In this document: positions 24,646-34,674 of the stretch, one piece after another
Layout of the letters: each line of letters begins with the position of its first letter
Numbering within the stretch: position 1 is the first letter of the stretch
Assembly (NCBI GenBank): GCA_945865635.1
Contig: CAMBEP010000005.1
Coordinates: 1 to 64,000 of the forward strand
DNA length: 64,000 nt
Direction: 5' to 3'
Source: Candidatus Kuenenia stuttgartensis
GTDB taxonomy: Bacteria; Planctomycetota; Planctomycetia; Isosphaerales; Isosphaeraceae
Program-made: the position numbers and the translations under genes
The notes under the pieces: generated by a model
The model's database searches: none
Told to the model about the DNA's origin: nothing
The model's input: only the letters and a program-made list of their open reading frames with translations

Positions 24646-27600
24646 ATGCGATTCTCCTCGATTTCAAGCTCTTTCCGTGCACAAAAACCATCTGCATGGC
24701 TTCGCCGCCGATATTTTATTGAAAACATGGTTCTGGAACGCCGCGATGTGCCCGCCCTGCCAACAAATCTAGAGCAGGAGCTACTTGAATGGGTCAATCG
24801 CTTCCGGATGGATCCGTCTGGTGAATACGACCGCTACATCTCATCAGCCAGCCCTGTGCAAAGCCCTATACCTGGTGTCGCTGGCGCAGTCACTGGCTTT
24901 GGCGTGACCCTCAGTGTGCTCAAGAGCGAACTGGCGGCTCTGCCCAGTGTGCCGCCCTTGGCTTGGAACACCTATCTTAACGATGCCGCGCTGGGCCACA
25001 ACCTAAATATGATCGCCAAGGATTCACAAGCCCACGTCCTGCCCGGCGAAAGTGATATCGGCACCCGAATTACCTCCGCAGGATACTCCAACTGGAACAC
25101 TTACGGCGAAAACATCTTCGCCTATGCCAGTAGCCCCGCCTATGCCCAGGCCGGCTTTGTGATCGACTGGGGCAGTGGCACGGACGGCATGCAATCGCCG
25201 CGTGGGCACCGCAACATCCTCATCAGCGCCGGCTTCAAGGAACTCGGCATCTCCATCACCCCAGAAACCAATCCAGCCACCCAGGTCGGCCCTCTCGTCG
25301 TGACCGAAGACTTCGGCGACCGCTTCAACCGCACCAATTCCAGCGTCCTGGGTGTCGTTTTTACCGATACCACAAGTAACCAATTCTACAACGCCGGAGA
25401 GGGCAATGGCGGCGTAAGCGTCAGCCTGACCGGCTCGGGCGGAACCTTCACCACCAGCACATGGGCCTCGGGCGGATATCAGTTTGACGGCGTTCCGGCA
25501 GGCTCCTATACCCTGAGCATAGCAGGGCCTGGCATCAGCACACAGTATTGGACCCGGTCGATCACAGTGTCGACCAATAATCTCAAATCCGACTTCAACC
25601 TTGCCCAGCAGCCCAAAAGCCAGGTCGGGTTTGACACCTCAACGGAAGTCCAAATCAAGGAAGGCTATAGCGCCGTCATCACCCTGACCCGCCAGGGAAC
25701 CATCTCCGACTCGCTTGATGTGACCATCACACCCAAGGATATCGCCGGCTCATCGGAAATCTGGCAGAACCTGATCCTGCCAATCGCCAATAATGGCCTG
25801 GTCCATTTCAACCCGAATCAGGCCACAGCCACATTCACGGTCCAGACTGTTGTCGACAATGTCATTCGTGCCGACACCCATTTGAATTTACAACTGGTCG
25901 TGAACTCAAATAATTACATTCCGGCGATCAATACAAAACCCCTGTTCATCCTCAACGACGACGGCTCCGTCGGCTTTGATTCCACGCAGGAGATCACTCT
26001 CAAGGAAGGCAACGCTTCGGTTTTAAACATCCGCCGGATCGGGCCGACTACCGATCCACTTGACGTGACCGTCACACCGCAGGACAACGCCGGAACTAGT
26101 GAAATCTGGCAAAACCTGATCCTCCCTCTGGCCAATAATGGCGTTGTTCATTTTGATGCCGGCCAGTCCATCGCAAGCCTCACCATTCAGGCCATTTCTG
26201 ACAATGTCGTGCGCACTGACACGCGATTAAACCTGAAATTGACATCTTCGTCCGCAAATTTTCCGGTCTCTATCAATACTCGGTCCATTTTGATTTTAAA
26301 CAATGACCAAACCGTCGGCTTTGATAATCCCACGGAGGCCCAGGTCAAGGCTGGCGGACAGGTTGCCATCAATATGAACCGAAGCGGAGCCACCTCCGAT
26401 CCGCTCGATGTGCTGGTGACTCCGGCCGATATTCCCGGCTCAAGCGAAATCTGGCAAAACCTGCTGCAAGACCTGCCGGGCGGCGGACTGGTGCATTTCA
26501 ATGCCGGTCAGACACAGGCCAGCATGATCATCACAGCCATTCAGGACGGACTCATCCGGGCCGACACACATCTGATCCTGCAACTGACCTCCACCGCTTC
26601 AAATACCAATATCCTTAACGACACAAAACCGGTTTTCGTAGCGCATACCGTTGGTTCTGTAAGGTTTGAGTCAGGAAATGAAATCCTGATCAAGGAAGGT
26701 GGGCTGGCCGTTTTAAATATCATTCGTACCGGCCCCATCGAAGTGGCTTCGGATGTGGATGTGCAAATTGTTGATATTAATGGCTCTACGGAGATCTGGC
26801 AAAACCTGCTCGTGCCGCTCTCTCTGAATGGACGTGTCCATTTCAATGCCAACGACACCCAGGCCAGCATCGTCATTCAGTCCATCCAGGACAAAACCAT
26901 CCGGGCCGACACCAAAATCAACCTGAAATTGACTTCGGCGTCCGCAATTTTCAATACCGCTCTCGATACGGTCCCAGTAAGCATCATGAATGACGACGGA
27001 ACAGTCTGGTTCGAGACCGTCACCCGCGACCCCGTGCGGGAAGGTGGCCAGATCAGCCTGAAACTTGTGCGCAGCAATGCCCTGACATACCCTTTGGATG
27101 TCAAAATATCGCCTGTCAATATCGGCTCGGGTGAGTCCTGGCAGGCCCTGATCCAACCTCTCACCAATAATGGAATCGTGCATTTCAATGCAGGCCAGAC
27201 TGTGGCCACATTCACAGTGCAGGCTTTGCAGGATAATCTTGTGAAGCCTGATTCCCAACTCACCTTGCAACTGGTCTCAAATTCGCCCAGTGTCGTTGTC
27301 TCTACCAACCAGAAAACATTATTGGTACAAAATGATGATGGGATTGTGGATTTTGACAATTCCACCGAGTTGCAATTGAATGAAGGTGGCCAGGCAACAG
27401 TCAAGATCATGCGCAGCGGGGCAATCATGGACCCTCTGGATCTGACCTTTAAGCTGATCAACCTGCCAGGCTCGTCCGAAGTCTGGCAAAACCTGATTCA
27501 ACCCCTGCCTGATAATGGCGCATTGCATTTCAATGCCGGTCAGACGGAAGCCACCATCACACTTCAAGCCCTTCAGGATGCAATCATCAGGCCTGATACA

Positions 27601-28725
27601 CGCTTGAATCTGCAATTGAAATCCGGGTCGGCCAACTGGCTCACAACCACGAATATCAAGCCAATATTCGTTGTCAATGACGACACTTCGATTGGTTTTG
27701 AATCTGCTACGGAAATTCAGTTAAATGAAGGCAGCCAGGTCATTGTCAATATTGTGCGCAGCGGATTGCTGACAAGTCCCATGGATTTGACCATCCAGTC
27801 CATCGATATTACAGGTTCAGGCGTGGCCTGGCAAAATCTGATTCAACCGCTGGCCAATCAGGGTGTCATTCATTTTGAAGCCGGCCAGGGGGTGGCGGGC
27901 TTATCGCTCCAGGCCATTCAGGATGATATCTTCAGGCCCAATGCCCGCCTGAATCTGGTTCTCTCGACCGATTCGGCCGGTATTGCAATTGCAATCGGAA
28001 CTCGATCCATCAATGTCATCAACGACGATCTTGACAAGCCCGGCACCTTCCAGTTTGCCGCAGCCTCCATCAATTCCCAGGTGAGCGAGGCCGCTGGCAA
28101 GGCCTTTCTGACCGTCACCCGAACAGGCGGAACCCTTGGCACAGTTGTTTTGCCATGGACAATCACTCAGACAGCAGGCCCGAAAGTCTCAACCATCAAG
28201 CCATCAGAGATTTCATTTGCCGCTGGTGTGGCATCCACGACCATTGAAATCCCTTTGGGTAATGACAAACTGGCCCAACCGGATCAGGTTTTCTCGATCC
28301 AACTCGGTCAGCCCAAAACTGCAGGCGCATTGTTGGGAGCCTCAAAAACAGCCATTCTGAAAGTTCTCGACGACGACCCCAGGCCAACCATCAGCAGCCT
28401 GAAGGGCAAGCGTGCAAACCAGCAACTAAGCAGCCTGGACGCCGTATTCTCAGCCTCACTCAACGCCTCAACCGCCAAACTGACAAGCCTTTGGACGATT
28501 ACGGAGGCCGGTGCCGACGGCCTTTTCGGAACCCGCGACGATGTCGCCGTTCGACTCAAAAGTGCGGCCTATAAATCGTCCTCGAAAACGATCACCCTGA
28601 CATTCGCCAGTGCTTCCAAAAGCCCCAAGCCTCTCAATTATCAGGTTTTGCTCAATGGTAGTGGAATGCAAAACAGCTACGGTGCCAGCCTGATCGGCAC
28701 AATCATCAAAACGATCAGGATTTGA
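24646..28725 (+). CDS. Giant extracellular protein: CAP domain, SdrD B-like domain and Calx-beta-like repeats
   Basis: A 1359-residue secreted or surface protein. Residues 1-35 hold a hydrophobic/basic leader and LERRDVPA, a degenerate form of the LEPR-XLL-type N-terminal motif found in planctomycete extracellular proteins. Residues 40-225 are a CAP (SCP/PR-1) domain with AHVL, YGENIF and RGHRNILIS motifs. Residues about 230-320 are an SdrD B-like beta domain (LGVVFTDTTSNQFYNAGEG). Then come seven about 110-residue beta-domains, each with VxFDxxTExxLKEG, a SSEIWQNLI motif and HFNAGQ..A..I. The last domain (about 1130-1240) is Calx-beta-like (ISEAAGKAFLTVTRTGG). Calx-beta domains bind Ca2+. 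The C-terminus (from about 1250) looks like an autotransporter or surface anchor region but is unrecognised. Confidence 0.8.
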   Translation: MRFSSISSSFRAQKPSAWLRRRYFIENMVLERRDVPALPTNLEQELLEWVNRFRMDPSGEYDRYISSASPVQSPIPGVAGAVTGFGVTLSVLKSELAALPSVPPLAWNTYLNDAALGHNLNMIAKDSQAHVLPGESDIGTRITSAGYSNWNTYGENIFAYASSPAYAQAGFVIDWGSGTDGMQSPRGHRNILISAGFKELGISITPETNPATQVGPLVVTEDFGDRFNRTNSSVLGVVFTDTTSNQFYNAGEGNGGVSVSLTGSGGTFTTSTWASGGYQFDGVPAGSYTLSIAGPGISTQYWTRSITVSTNNLKSDFNLAQQPKSQVGFDTSTEVQIKEGYSAVITLTRQGTISDSLDVTITPKDIAGSSEIWQNLILPIANNGLVHFNPNQATATFTVQTVVDNVIRADTHLNLQLVVNSNNYIPAINTKPLFILNDDGSVGFDSTQEITLKEGNASVLNIRRIGPTTDPLDVTVTPQDNAGTSEIWQNLILPLANNGVVHFDAGQSIASLTIQAISDNVVRTDTRLNLKLTSSSANFPVSINTRSILILNNDQTVGFDNPTEAQVKAGGQVAINMNRSGATSDPLDVLVTPADIPGSSEIWQNLLQDLPGGGLVHFNAGQTQASMIITAIQDGLIRADTHLILQLTSTASNTNILNDTKPVFVAHTVGSVRFESGNEILIKEGGLAVLNIIRTGPIEVASDVDVQIVDINGSTEIWQNLLVPLSLNGRVHFNANDTQASIVIQSIQDKTIRADTKINLKLTSASAIFNTALDTVPVSIMNDDGTVWFETVTRDPVREGGQISLKLVRSNALTYPLDVKISPVNIGSGESWQALIQPLTNNGIVHFNAGQTVATFTVQALQDNLVKPDSQLTLQLVSNSPSVVVSTNQKTLLVQNDDGIVDFDNSTELQLNEGGQATVKIMRSGAIMDPLDLTFKLINLPGSSEVWQNLIQPLPDNGALHFNAGQTEATITLQALQDAIIRPDTRLNLQLKSGSANWLTTTNIKPIFVVNDDTSIGFESATEIQLNEGSQVIVNIVRSGLLTSPMDLTIQSIDITGSGVAWQNLIQPLANQGVIHFEAGQGVAGLSLQAIQDDIFRPNARLNLVLSTDSAGIAIAIGTRSINVINDDLDKPGTFQFAAASINSQVSEAAGKAFLTVTRTGGTLGTVVLPWTITQTAGPKVSTIKPSEISFAAGVASTTIEIPLGNDKLAQPDQVFSIQLGQPKTAGALLGASKTAILKVLDDDPRPTISSLKGKRANQQLSSLDAVFSASLNASTAKLTSLWTITEAGADGLFGTRDDVAVRLKSAAYKSSSKTITLTFASASKSPKPLNYQVLLNGSGMQNSYGASLIGTIIKTIRI

Positions 28726-28813
28726 TTTCAGACAAAGCGTCGGGAGGGCTATTGCGAATTCCTCCTGATCCGGTCCAAAATCAACGTTAGACTGATCCGA
28801 ATCACTGGAAAAC

Positions 28814-29809
28814 ATGGTGCCGCCATTGCAAACGTGGTTCAATTTATCTGGGAACCCGCAATACCCGCCTGATGACCGGCCATCGTGCTCGCGTCGAAAC
28901 TGGCTGAAAGCCTTGGGTGCCATGGCGTTCGGATTAATCCCCACCAGCTGCGGCCAGCTTTCTGCGGGTAGGCCGGAACGGGTATGGGGGATTCGAGGAA
29001 CGAAACCTGGGTGGCTTTCAAAGCCTCGCGTGGCGGCATTTGATGCGGAGGACAATCTTTATATTGCTGACCTAACCGACCGGATTCAGGTCTTTGACCG
29101 TGACGGAAAATACCTCCGCCACTGGACCATGCCTGCCCTGAATGTGGATGGCCCAAGTGGCCTGACGGTCGATCGACTGGGCCGTGTTCTGGTGGCGGAC
29201 ACGCACTTCTACCGGATCATGATTTACGATCTTACTGGCCGATTTCTCCAGCAGATTGGCCAAGGCGTTCAAGGTTATACCCCAGGCCTGTTCGGCTACC
29301 CGACCGATGTTGTAATCGACACTCAGGGCAAGTTTTACGTCAGCGAGTATGGCGACAATGACCGGATTCAGGTTTTCTCTCCGGAGGGGGTCTGGCTTCG
29401 TCAATGGGGTGGCCATGGCTATGAGCCGGGGCAGTTCATGAGACCTCGCGCCTTGGCCATCGACGACAACGATCTACTTTACGTGGCCGACAGTTGCAAT
29501 CATCGGATCCAGGTTTTTGATACCACTGGAAAGCTCCTGAGAATGTGGGGCGAGCGTGGATCAAATCCCGGGCAGATGAGCTATCCATACGACATCTGCA
29601 CTGGGCCTGACAAGTCCTTGTATGTGTGCGAATATGGCAACAGCCGTGTTCAGAAATTCGACTCCGAAGGTATCAGCCTTGGTCTTTGGGGAGGTCCGGG
29701 CCGGGGTCCGGGCCAGCTCAATAATCCATGGTCGCTGGCGGTGGACAGTCAGGGAGCCGTTTCGGTCATTGACAGTAATAATCATCGAGTGCAGCGGTTG
29801 AGGCTATGA
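28814..29809 (+). CDS. NHL-repeat beta-propeller protein, secreted
   Basis: A 331-residue protein. Residues 20-48 (SRRNWLKALGAMAFGLIPTSC) form a twin-arginine-like signal peptide with a possible lipobox ending at Cys. The rest has six NHL repeats, seen as repeated DNLYIADLTDRIQVFD-, LTVDRLGRVLVADTHFYRI-, and DLLYVADSCNHRIQVFDT-type units, making a six-bladed propeller. NHL propellers bind proteins or RNA, or act as lyase/lactonase scaffolds; no active site is evident. Positioned 88 bases after the giant CAP protein, on the same strand. Confidence 0.75.
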   Translation: MVPPLQTWFNLSGNPQYPPDDRPSCSRRNWLKALGAMAFGLIPTSCGQLSAGRPERVWGIRGTKPGWLSKPRVAAFDAEDNLYIADLTDRIQVFDRDGKYLRHWTMPALNVDGPSGLTVDRLGRVLVADTHFYRIMIYDLTGRFLQQIGQGVQGYTPGLFGYPTDVVIDTQGKFYVSEYGDNDRIQVFSPEGVWLRQWGGHGYEPGQFMRPRALAIDDNDLLYVADSCNHRIQVFDTTGKLLRMWGERGSNPGQMSYPYDICTGPDKSLYVCEYGNSRVQKFDSEGISLGLWGGPGRGPGQLNNPWSLAVDSQGAVSVIDSNNHRVQRLRL

Positions 29810-29858
29810 ATTTTGGTCCCTACGTGCGAATATGTTTGTATGGCCGGCTGGATCGACT

Positions 29859-29881
29859 GGATACGCACCCAAAGCGTATCC
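29859..29881 (+). other. Perfect hairpin after the NHL gene
   Basis: GGATACGC pairs with GCGTATCC around a 7-base loop ACCCAAA. It lies 50 bases after the NHL gene stop. There is no T-run, so it is not a clear terminator; it could be part of a Rho-dependent or processing signal. Confidence 0.35.
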
Positions 29882-29961
29882 GCCCCTAACTAGTTGGCCA
29901 ATCAGTGCTTTAGAAAAAAACTGAGCGATTGCAAGAGAATCCCTGACCCTTGGGTATTGGC

Positions 29962-32900
29962 ATGCCGAGCCTTATGAAATCAATCGCCGGGATCTCGGTC
30001 GCCTTCGGGCGGCCCGGCTGGCTAATGGTTTTGCCTGTGCTTGGTCTGCTGGTTTGGTATTGGTCTGGCAAGAGCCTGGCGGGGCTTGGTAGATGGCGAC
30101 GCCGGCTGGCAATTTCAGCCCGGCTTGCGGTCCTCATGCTGATCGTTCTTGCCTTGGCCGAGCCTCAGATTGTCTGGCGTAATGATCGCCTGACGACTCT
30201 TTATATGGTGGACTTGTCGCAGTCAGTGCCGCGCGACAAGATTGAGCCGATGCTGAACTTTGTTCGCCAGAGCACCCTAGCACACCGCCAGGCCGACGAC
30301 CTAGCCGGCATGGTTGTATTTGCCAAAAATGCGCGGGTGGAAGTGCCGCCCGCCCCCTCAGAAATCCGGTTCCTGGGCGTCGAGAGTTCGCTCGACACCG
30401 ATAACACCGATCTGGCGGCCGCCCTGAAGCTGGCCATGGGCAGCTTTCCCGAAGATTCAGCGCGGCGGATTGTCCTGATCTCCGATGGCAATCAGAATCG
30501 TGGAAAGGCCTTTGAGCAAGCCCTTCAGGCCAAGGCTCAGGGCATCCAGATCGACGTTCTTCCGATCAATTACAATTATGACAATCAGCAGGAAGTGCTG
30601 GTCGAGAAGGTGAGTCTCCCAGCCGATGTGAAAGTTGGCGAAACCGTCAATCTGAATGTCGTTCTGCGTGCCACAGCGCCTGCCAAGGGTCAGATGCAGA
30701 TCTTTCAGAGCGATTCCAAAGGCGGCAGAACCCCTGCCCCCGGCAACGAACAGCCGCTCAGCATAGATCTCCCGAGGGGAGTATCGGTTTTCACACTTAA
30801 GCAGGTGATCACGGAAGCCAGCTTTTACCGATTCGTCGCCGAGTTCACTCCGGACCGCAACACGGCCGACAGTCGGGCCGTGAACAACATTGCCGAAGGC
30901 TTCACTCATGCCCGTGGCGCGGCCAAGGTGCTCCTGATCGAATCCAAACGCGGAGAACACGCCGCACTTATCAAAGCCTTGCAGGAAAAGAAGATCGGCG
31001 TCGACACCCTGCTTGCTCCGACCATCGATGGAGGGGGCGATGTGGGCGGCGACCAGTTGCCAACCGACATTGGCCAGCTCCAGCCCTACGATGCCGTGAT
31101 TCTTGGCAATGTGCCCAAGGATTCATTTTCTGCGAGTCAGATTGCGCTTCTTGAGAAGAATGTACACGACATGGGCGCGGGCCTTGTGATGCTGGGCGGG
31201 TCATCGTCCTTCGGCGCTGGTGGATGGCGTAACACCCCTGTGGAAAAGGCCTTGCCGGTGGACATGGAGATTAAGTCCATGAAGGTCACGGGCAAAGGGG
31301 CCCTGATCATGATCATGCATGCCAGCGAAATTGCGGAAGGCAATTACTGGCAAAAAGTGGTGGCCCAGGAATCGCTCAAGACCCTCTCTCCGATGGACAT
31401 GGCCGGCATGCTGCACTGGCAGGGCACTGAGAGCTGGCTGTTTACCCTGCGTAATATTGAAGGCAACCGCGACATCATGCTGCGAGCCATCGATCGCATG
31501 ACCCCCGGCGACATGCCCGATTTTGACCCTTCTCTGATCATGTCGGCCAAGGCCCTGAGTGCTACGGATGCCGCAAGCCGCTTGATCATTGTGATTTCTG
31601 ACGGCGACCCCACCCCCCCTTCGCAGCGGGCCATCGCCGCCCTGAAGCAGGCCAAGGTGCAGGTGACAACCGTTCTGACAGCGGCCCATGGCAACGATGT
31701 ACAGGGCCTGCGGACCATGCAGGACCTGGCCACCCAGACCAAGGGCCGTTTCTATAATGTCACAAGCCCGCGTGCCTTACCACGAATTTATCAAAAAGAG
31801 ACGCGGATGATTTCCCGGCCTCTCATTTTTGAGCGTGGCCTGCCTTGGGCGCCGGTCCTGGCGGCCTCTACAGAGCCGATTCTGGGCATACCGAACACAT
31901 TTCCCGGGATCACGGGATTTGTTCTGACAAGCCTCAAAGAAAACGAACTTGTCGAATGCCCAATTCAGTCGCCGGAACCCAAAGGCCAGGTGAATCCATT
32001 GCTGGCTCACTGGAATTATGGGCTCGGGCGATCGGTAGCATTCACATCCGACGCCGGCTTCAAGTGGACCACAGGCTGGCAGAATTGGGATCACTATTCC
32101 GCCTTCTGGTCACAAGTCATTCGCTGGTGTATGCGTCCGACCGACACCGGCAACCTGACCATGACCCTGAGACGCGAGGACGGCAAAGTCAAGGTGCTGG
32201 TCGATGCGCTCGACAAGCGTCAGCAGTTTCTCAACTTCCTGCAAATTCAAGGCGCCGTGGTCAGGCCTTCAGGCGCTGCCGGAGTCGGCGATCAAAACAG
32301 CGCCGAACCTGAAAATCAGCTCAGGCTGGTTCAAACGGCCCCCGGGCGCTATGAAGCCACCATTGCGGACACAGAGGCTCGGGGCAACTATTTTGTGAGC
32401 TTGGCTTATAGCGGGCCGGACGGCTCAAAGGGCATCGTTTCGTCGGGTGTTTCGGTGCCGTATTCTGAGGAATACAAGGAGCTTCGGTCGAATCAGGACG
32501 AGCTTGAAAGCCTGGCCCGAATCACGGGCGGATCGGTCTATGACTGGAAGTCTCGCAATGATGTGATCGACATGCAATCGACTGTGGCGGCAAACAATCC
32601 ATTCCGCCGCGATGAATGGACCAAGCCAGCATCGGGCTATCAGGACATCTGGCCGCAACTTCTGGCAGCAGCGGCTTTTGTGTTTCTTGCAGATGTTGGG
32701 GTAAGGCGATTGGCTCCAGATTTTGGGGCGATTTTGGCCCGACTCCGTCCGGCAAAGGCTGCGGACTCCCGATCGAATGAGCCAGGATCTCATCTGGGCC
32801 GGCTCAAAGCCACCAAGGAGCAGGCCCAGCAGGAGCAGCCGAAGCGTCGCGATTCGGCTTCGGATGCCGATTTTGCCCAACGCCTGGCACGTCAGGCAGA

Positions 32901-33063
32901 AGCCCGCCCCTCGGCAGAATCAACAACCGGAACAATGCCCCGGCCTTCTCCCGAATTGCCCGCAAGCCAACCGGCGTCGGCCAAGCCGGCGGACCAGCTT
33001 TCCTATACAGAGCGCCTGCTGGCTGCCAAGCGTAAGGGCTGGCAGGACCAGGACAACAAATAA
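29962..33063 (+). CDS. Large VWA-domain membrane protein (operon gene 1)
   Basis: About 1033 residues, starting MPSLMKSIAG (an alternative start 12 bases upstream is TTG). Two N-terminal transmembrane helices (about residues 22-40 and 52-75) precede a von Willebrand A domain with the MIDAS motif DLSQS near 85, then a long extracytoplasmic region including a class I glutamine-amidotransferase-like fold (residues about 270-600). A C-terminal transmembrane helix (about 885) leads to a charged Pro/Gln-rich cytoplasmic tail. Such proteins are partners of MoxR ATPases. Gene order, MoxR next at 33113, supports that. The substrate is unknown. Confidence 0.8.
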   Translation: MPSLMKSIAGISVAFGRPGWLMVLPVLGLLVWYWSGKSLAGLGRWRRRLAISARLAVLMLIVLALAEPQIVWRNDRLTTLYMVDLSQSVPRDKIEPMLNFVRQSTLAHRQADDLAGMVVFAKNARVEVPPAPSEIRFLGVESSLDTDNTDLAAALKLAMGSFPEDSARRIVLISDGNQNRGKAFEQALQAKAQGIQIDVLPINYNYDNQQEVLVEKVSLPADVKVGETVNLNVVLRATAPAKGQMQIFQSDSKGGRTPAPGNEQPLSIDLPRGVSVFTLKQVITEASFYRFVAEFTPDRNTADSRAVNNIAEGFTHARGAAKVLLIESKRGEHAALIKALQEKKIGVDTLLAPTIDGGGDVGGDQLPTDIGQLQPYDAVILGNVPKDSFSASQIALLEKNVHDMGAGLVMLGGSSSFGAGGWRNTPVEKALPVDMEIKSMKVTGKGALIMIMHASEIAEGNYWQKVVAQESLKTLSPMDMAGMLHWQGTESWLFTLRNIEGNRDIMLRAIDRMTPGDMPDFDPSLIMSAKALSATDAASRLIIVISDGDPTPPSQRAIAALKQAKVQVTTVLTAAHGNDVQGLRTMQDLATQTKGRFYNVTSPRALPRIYQKETRMISRPLIFERGLPWAPVLAASTEPILGIPNTFPGITGFVLTSLKENELVECPIQSPEPKGQVNPLLAHWNYGLGRSVAFTSDAGFKWTTGWQNWDHYSAFWSQVIRWCMRPTDTGNLTMTLRREDGKVKVLVDALDKRQQFLNFLQIQGAVVRPSGAAGVGDQNSAEPENQLRLVQTAPGRYEATIADTEARGNYFVSLAYSGPDGSKGIVSSGVSVPYSEEYKELRSNQDELESLARITGGSVYDWKSRNDVIDMQSTVAANNPFRRDEWTKPASGYQDIWPQLLAAAAFVFLADVGVRRLAPDFGAILARLRPAKAADSRSNEPGSHLGRLKATKEQAQQEQPKRRDSASDADFAQRLARQAEARPSAESTTGTMPRPSPELPASQPASAKPADQLSYTERLLAAKRKGWQDQDNK

Positions 33064-33112
33064 CAGCCACTGACTCATTTCCACTGAAAATGCAAATCCT
33101 GAGATCATCACC

Positions 33113-34138
33113 ATGAGCACTGCTGGGAACCCCCAATTCGAACAACAGGTCGAGGCCTTCCGGCGCGATTTTGATAAGGTCCGGAACGAGCTTAAGAAGG
33201 TGATCGTCGGCCACGAAAACATTATTGACGGCATCGTCACCAGCCTTTTTGTTGGCGGCCACGTTCTTCTGGAAGGTGTTCCCGGTCTCGGCAAAACTTT
33301 ACTTGTTCGCACCATTTCCGAAGCGGTCCAGCTCGATTTCAATCGCATTCAGTTTACGCCCGACCTCATGCCCGCCGACATTCTTGGCACCAACATTGTG
33401 ATGGAAACGCCCGACGGGCGTCGGGTTTTTGAATTTCAGCCAGGCCCGATTTTCGCTCAGATCGTACTCGCCGACGAAATCAATCGGGCCACTCCAAAAA
33501 CGCAATCCGCATTGCTGGAAGCCATGCAGGAGCAATCCGTCACAATTGGCGGAAAAATCCACCGATTGCATAAGCCGTTTTTTGTGATGGCCACCCAGAA
33601 CCCAATTGAGCAGGAAGGAACCTATCCATTGCCGGAGGCCCAGCTTGACCGGTTCCTGTTTAAATTGGTCGTTGGCTATTCAAACCGTGACGAACTTAAT
33701 GAAATTCTCAACAGAACCACCCGAGGGGTTTCCGCCACAATCGTAAGGGTGATTGACGGCGAGACTTTGATCGACCACCAAAACACAGTGCGTCAGGTCC
33801 TAATTGCACCTCATGTGCAGGATTATGCCGTTCGGCTTGTGCTTGCGACCCATCCGGGCGGGCCGTTTTCAACCGATGCCACAAACCGTTTCATTCGATG
33901 GGGTTCAAGCCCGCGAGGCGCCCAGACGATGGTCCTCACGGCCAAGTCGGCCGCAATTCTCGACAATCGTTTCAATGTCAGTTTTGAAGATGTCCGCAGA
34001 AGCCTTTTGCCAAGTCTCAGGCACCGGGTTTTGCTGAACTTTGAAGCTCAGGCAGAGGGGAAGGATGTGGATCAGATCCTGCTCGACCTGCTCAAATCCG
34101 TGCCTGAAATGCCCGACAAACCCGTGATCAAGGCCTAG
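33113..34138 (+). CDS. MoxR-family AAA+ ATPase
   Basis: A 341-residue ATPase of the MoxR group (metal-cofactor insertion or chaperone partners of VWA proteins). Walker A is GVPGLGKTLL (about 46-55), the Walker B/Sensor region is VLADEINRATPKTQSALLEAM (about 119-139), and the C-terminal lid follows with ATQNPIEQEGTYPLPEAQLDRF. Length is standard. Located 49 bases after the large VWA protein, ahead of a DUF58 protein; the combination defines a MoxR/VWA/DUF58 operon. Confidence 0.92.
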   Translation: MSTAGNPQFEQQVEAFRRDFDKVRNELKKVIVGHENIIDGIVTSLFVGGHVLLEGVPGLGKTLLVRTISEAVQLDFNRIQFTPDLMPADILGTNIVMETPDGRRVFEFQPGPIFAQIVLADEINRATPKTQSALLEAMQEQSVTIGGKIHRLHKPFFVMATQNPIEQEGTYPLPEAQLDRFLFKLVVGYSNRDELNEILNRTTRGVSATIVRVIDGETLIDHQNTVRQVLIAPHVQDYAVRLVLATHPGGPFSTDATNRFIRWGSSPRGAQTMVLTAKSAAILDNRFNVSFEDVRRSLLPSLRHRVLLNFEAQAEGKDVDQILLDLLKSVPEMPDKPVIKA

Positions 34139-34255
34139 GCCGCATGAATTTCAAGGCCGATGCCGCCTGGGGGCCATTGACCTTTGCCGGAAGGTTTCGA
34201 AGAATGCAACAGAGAGCCGCAACATTGACAGTTGTTTTGAGTCTGGATCAACATC

Positions 34256-34621
34256 ATGCGTGACATTTACGACTCCACTCCCACCACAGCATCGGTCAAT
34301 CTGCCGGCCTCAGAGCCATTGCATTTGACGGGAACGGACTTCGCATTCCTCTTGGTTTCAAGCCTGACAGTGCTCGTTTTAAGCCTTGGGGGCTGGTTGC
34401 TTGATGGCACAGTTTCTCTATTCATTGCTCTGGGTGGCAGCCTGGTCGTATTTGAGAGCTGGCATACGGCACTGATGTTCCTTCATCGCCATCATCAGGA
34501 GGACCGCCAGTCGCGCATATTCATACATCTGGCCGCCCTCATTCCCTGGGTGGTTGTGCTGGGATCGGCCGCTTTGGCCATGCTTGGGCTATTCTGGATC
34601 AGCGACAACTGGTTCTCATGA
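34256..34621 (+). CDS. Small membrane protein of the MoxR operon
   Basis: A 121-residue protein with a polar N-terminal 25 residues and three predicted hydrophobic helices (about 31-50, 54-72, 91-112). No family was recognised. Because it sits between MoxR and the DUF58 gene on the same strand with short gaps, it is probably part of the same transcription unit. Confidence 0.7.
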   Translation: MRDIYDSTPTTASVNLPASEPLHLTGTDFAFLLVSSLTVLVLSLGGWLLDGTVSLFIALGGSLVVFESWHTALMFLHRHHQEDRQSRIFIHLAALIPWVVVLGSAALAMLGLFWISDNWFS

Positions 34622-34674
34622 CCTTCATTTCATTCGACCACATATAAAGATCAAGAGAGGGCTTTTCCGCGATC

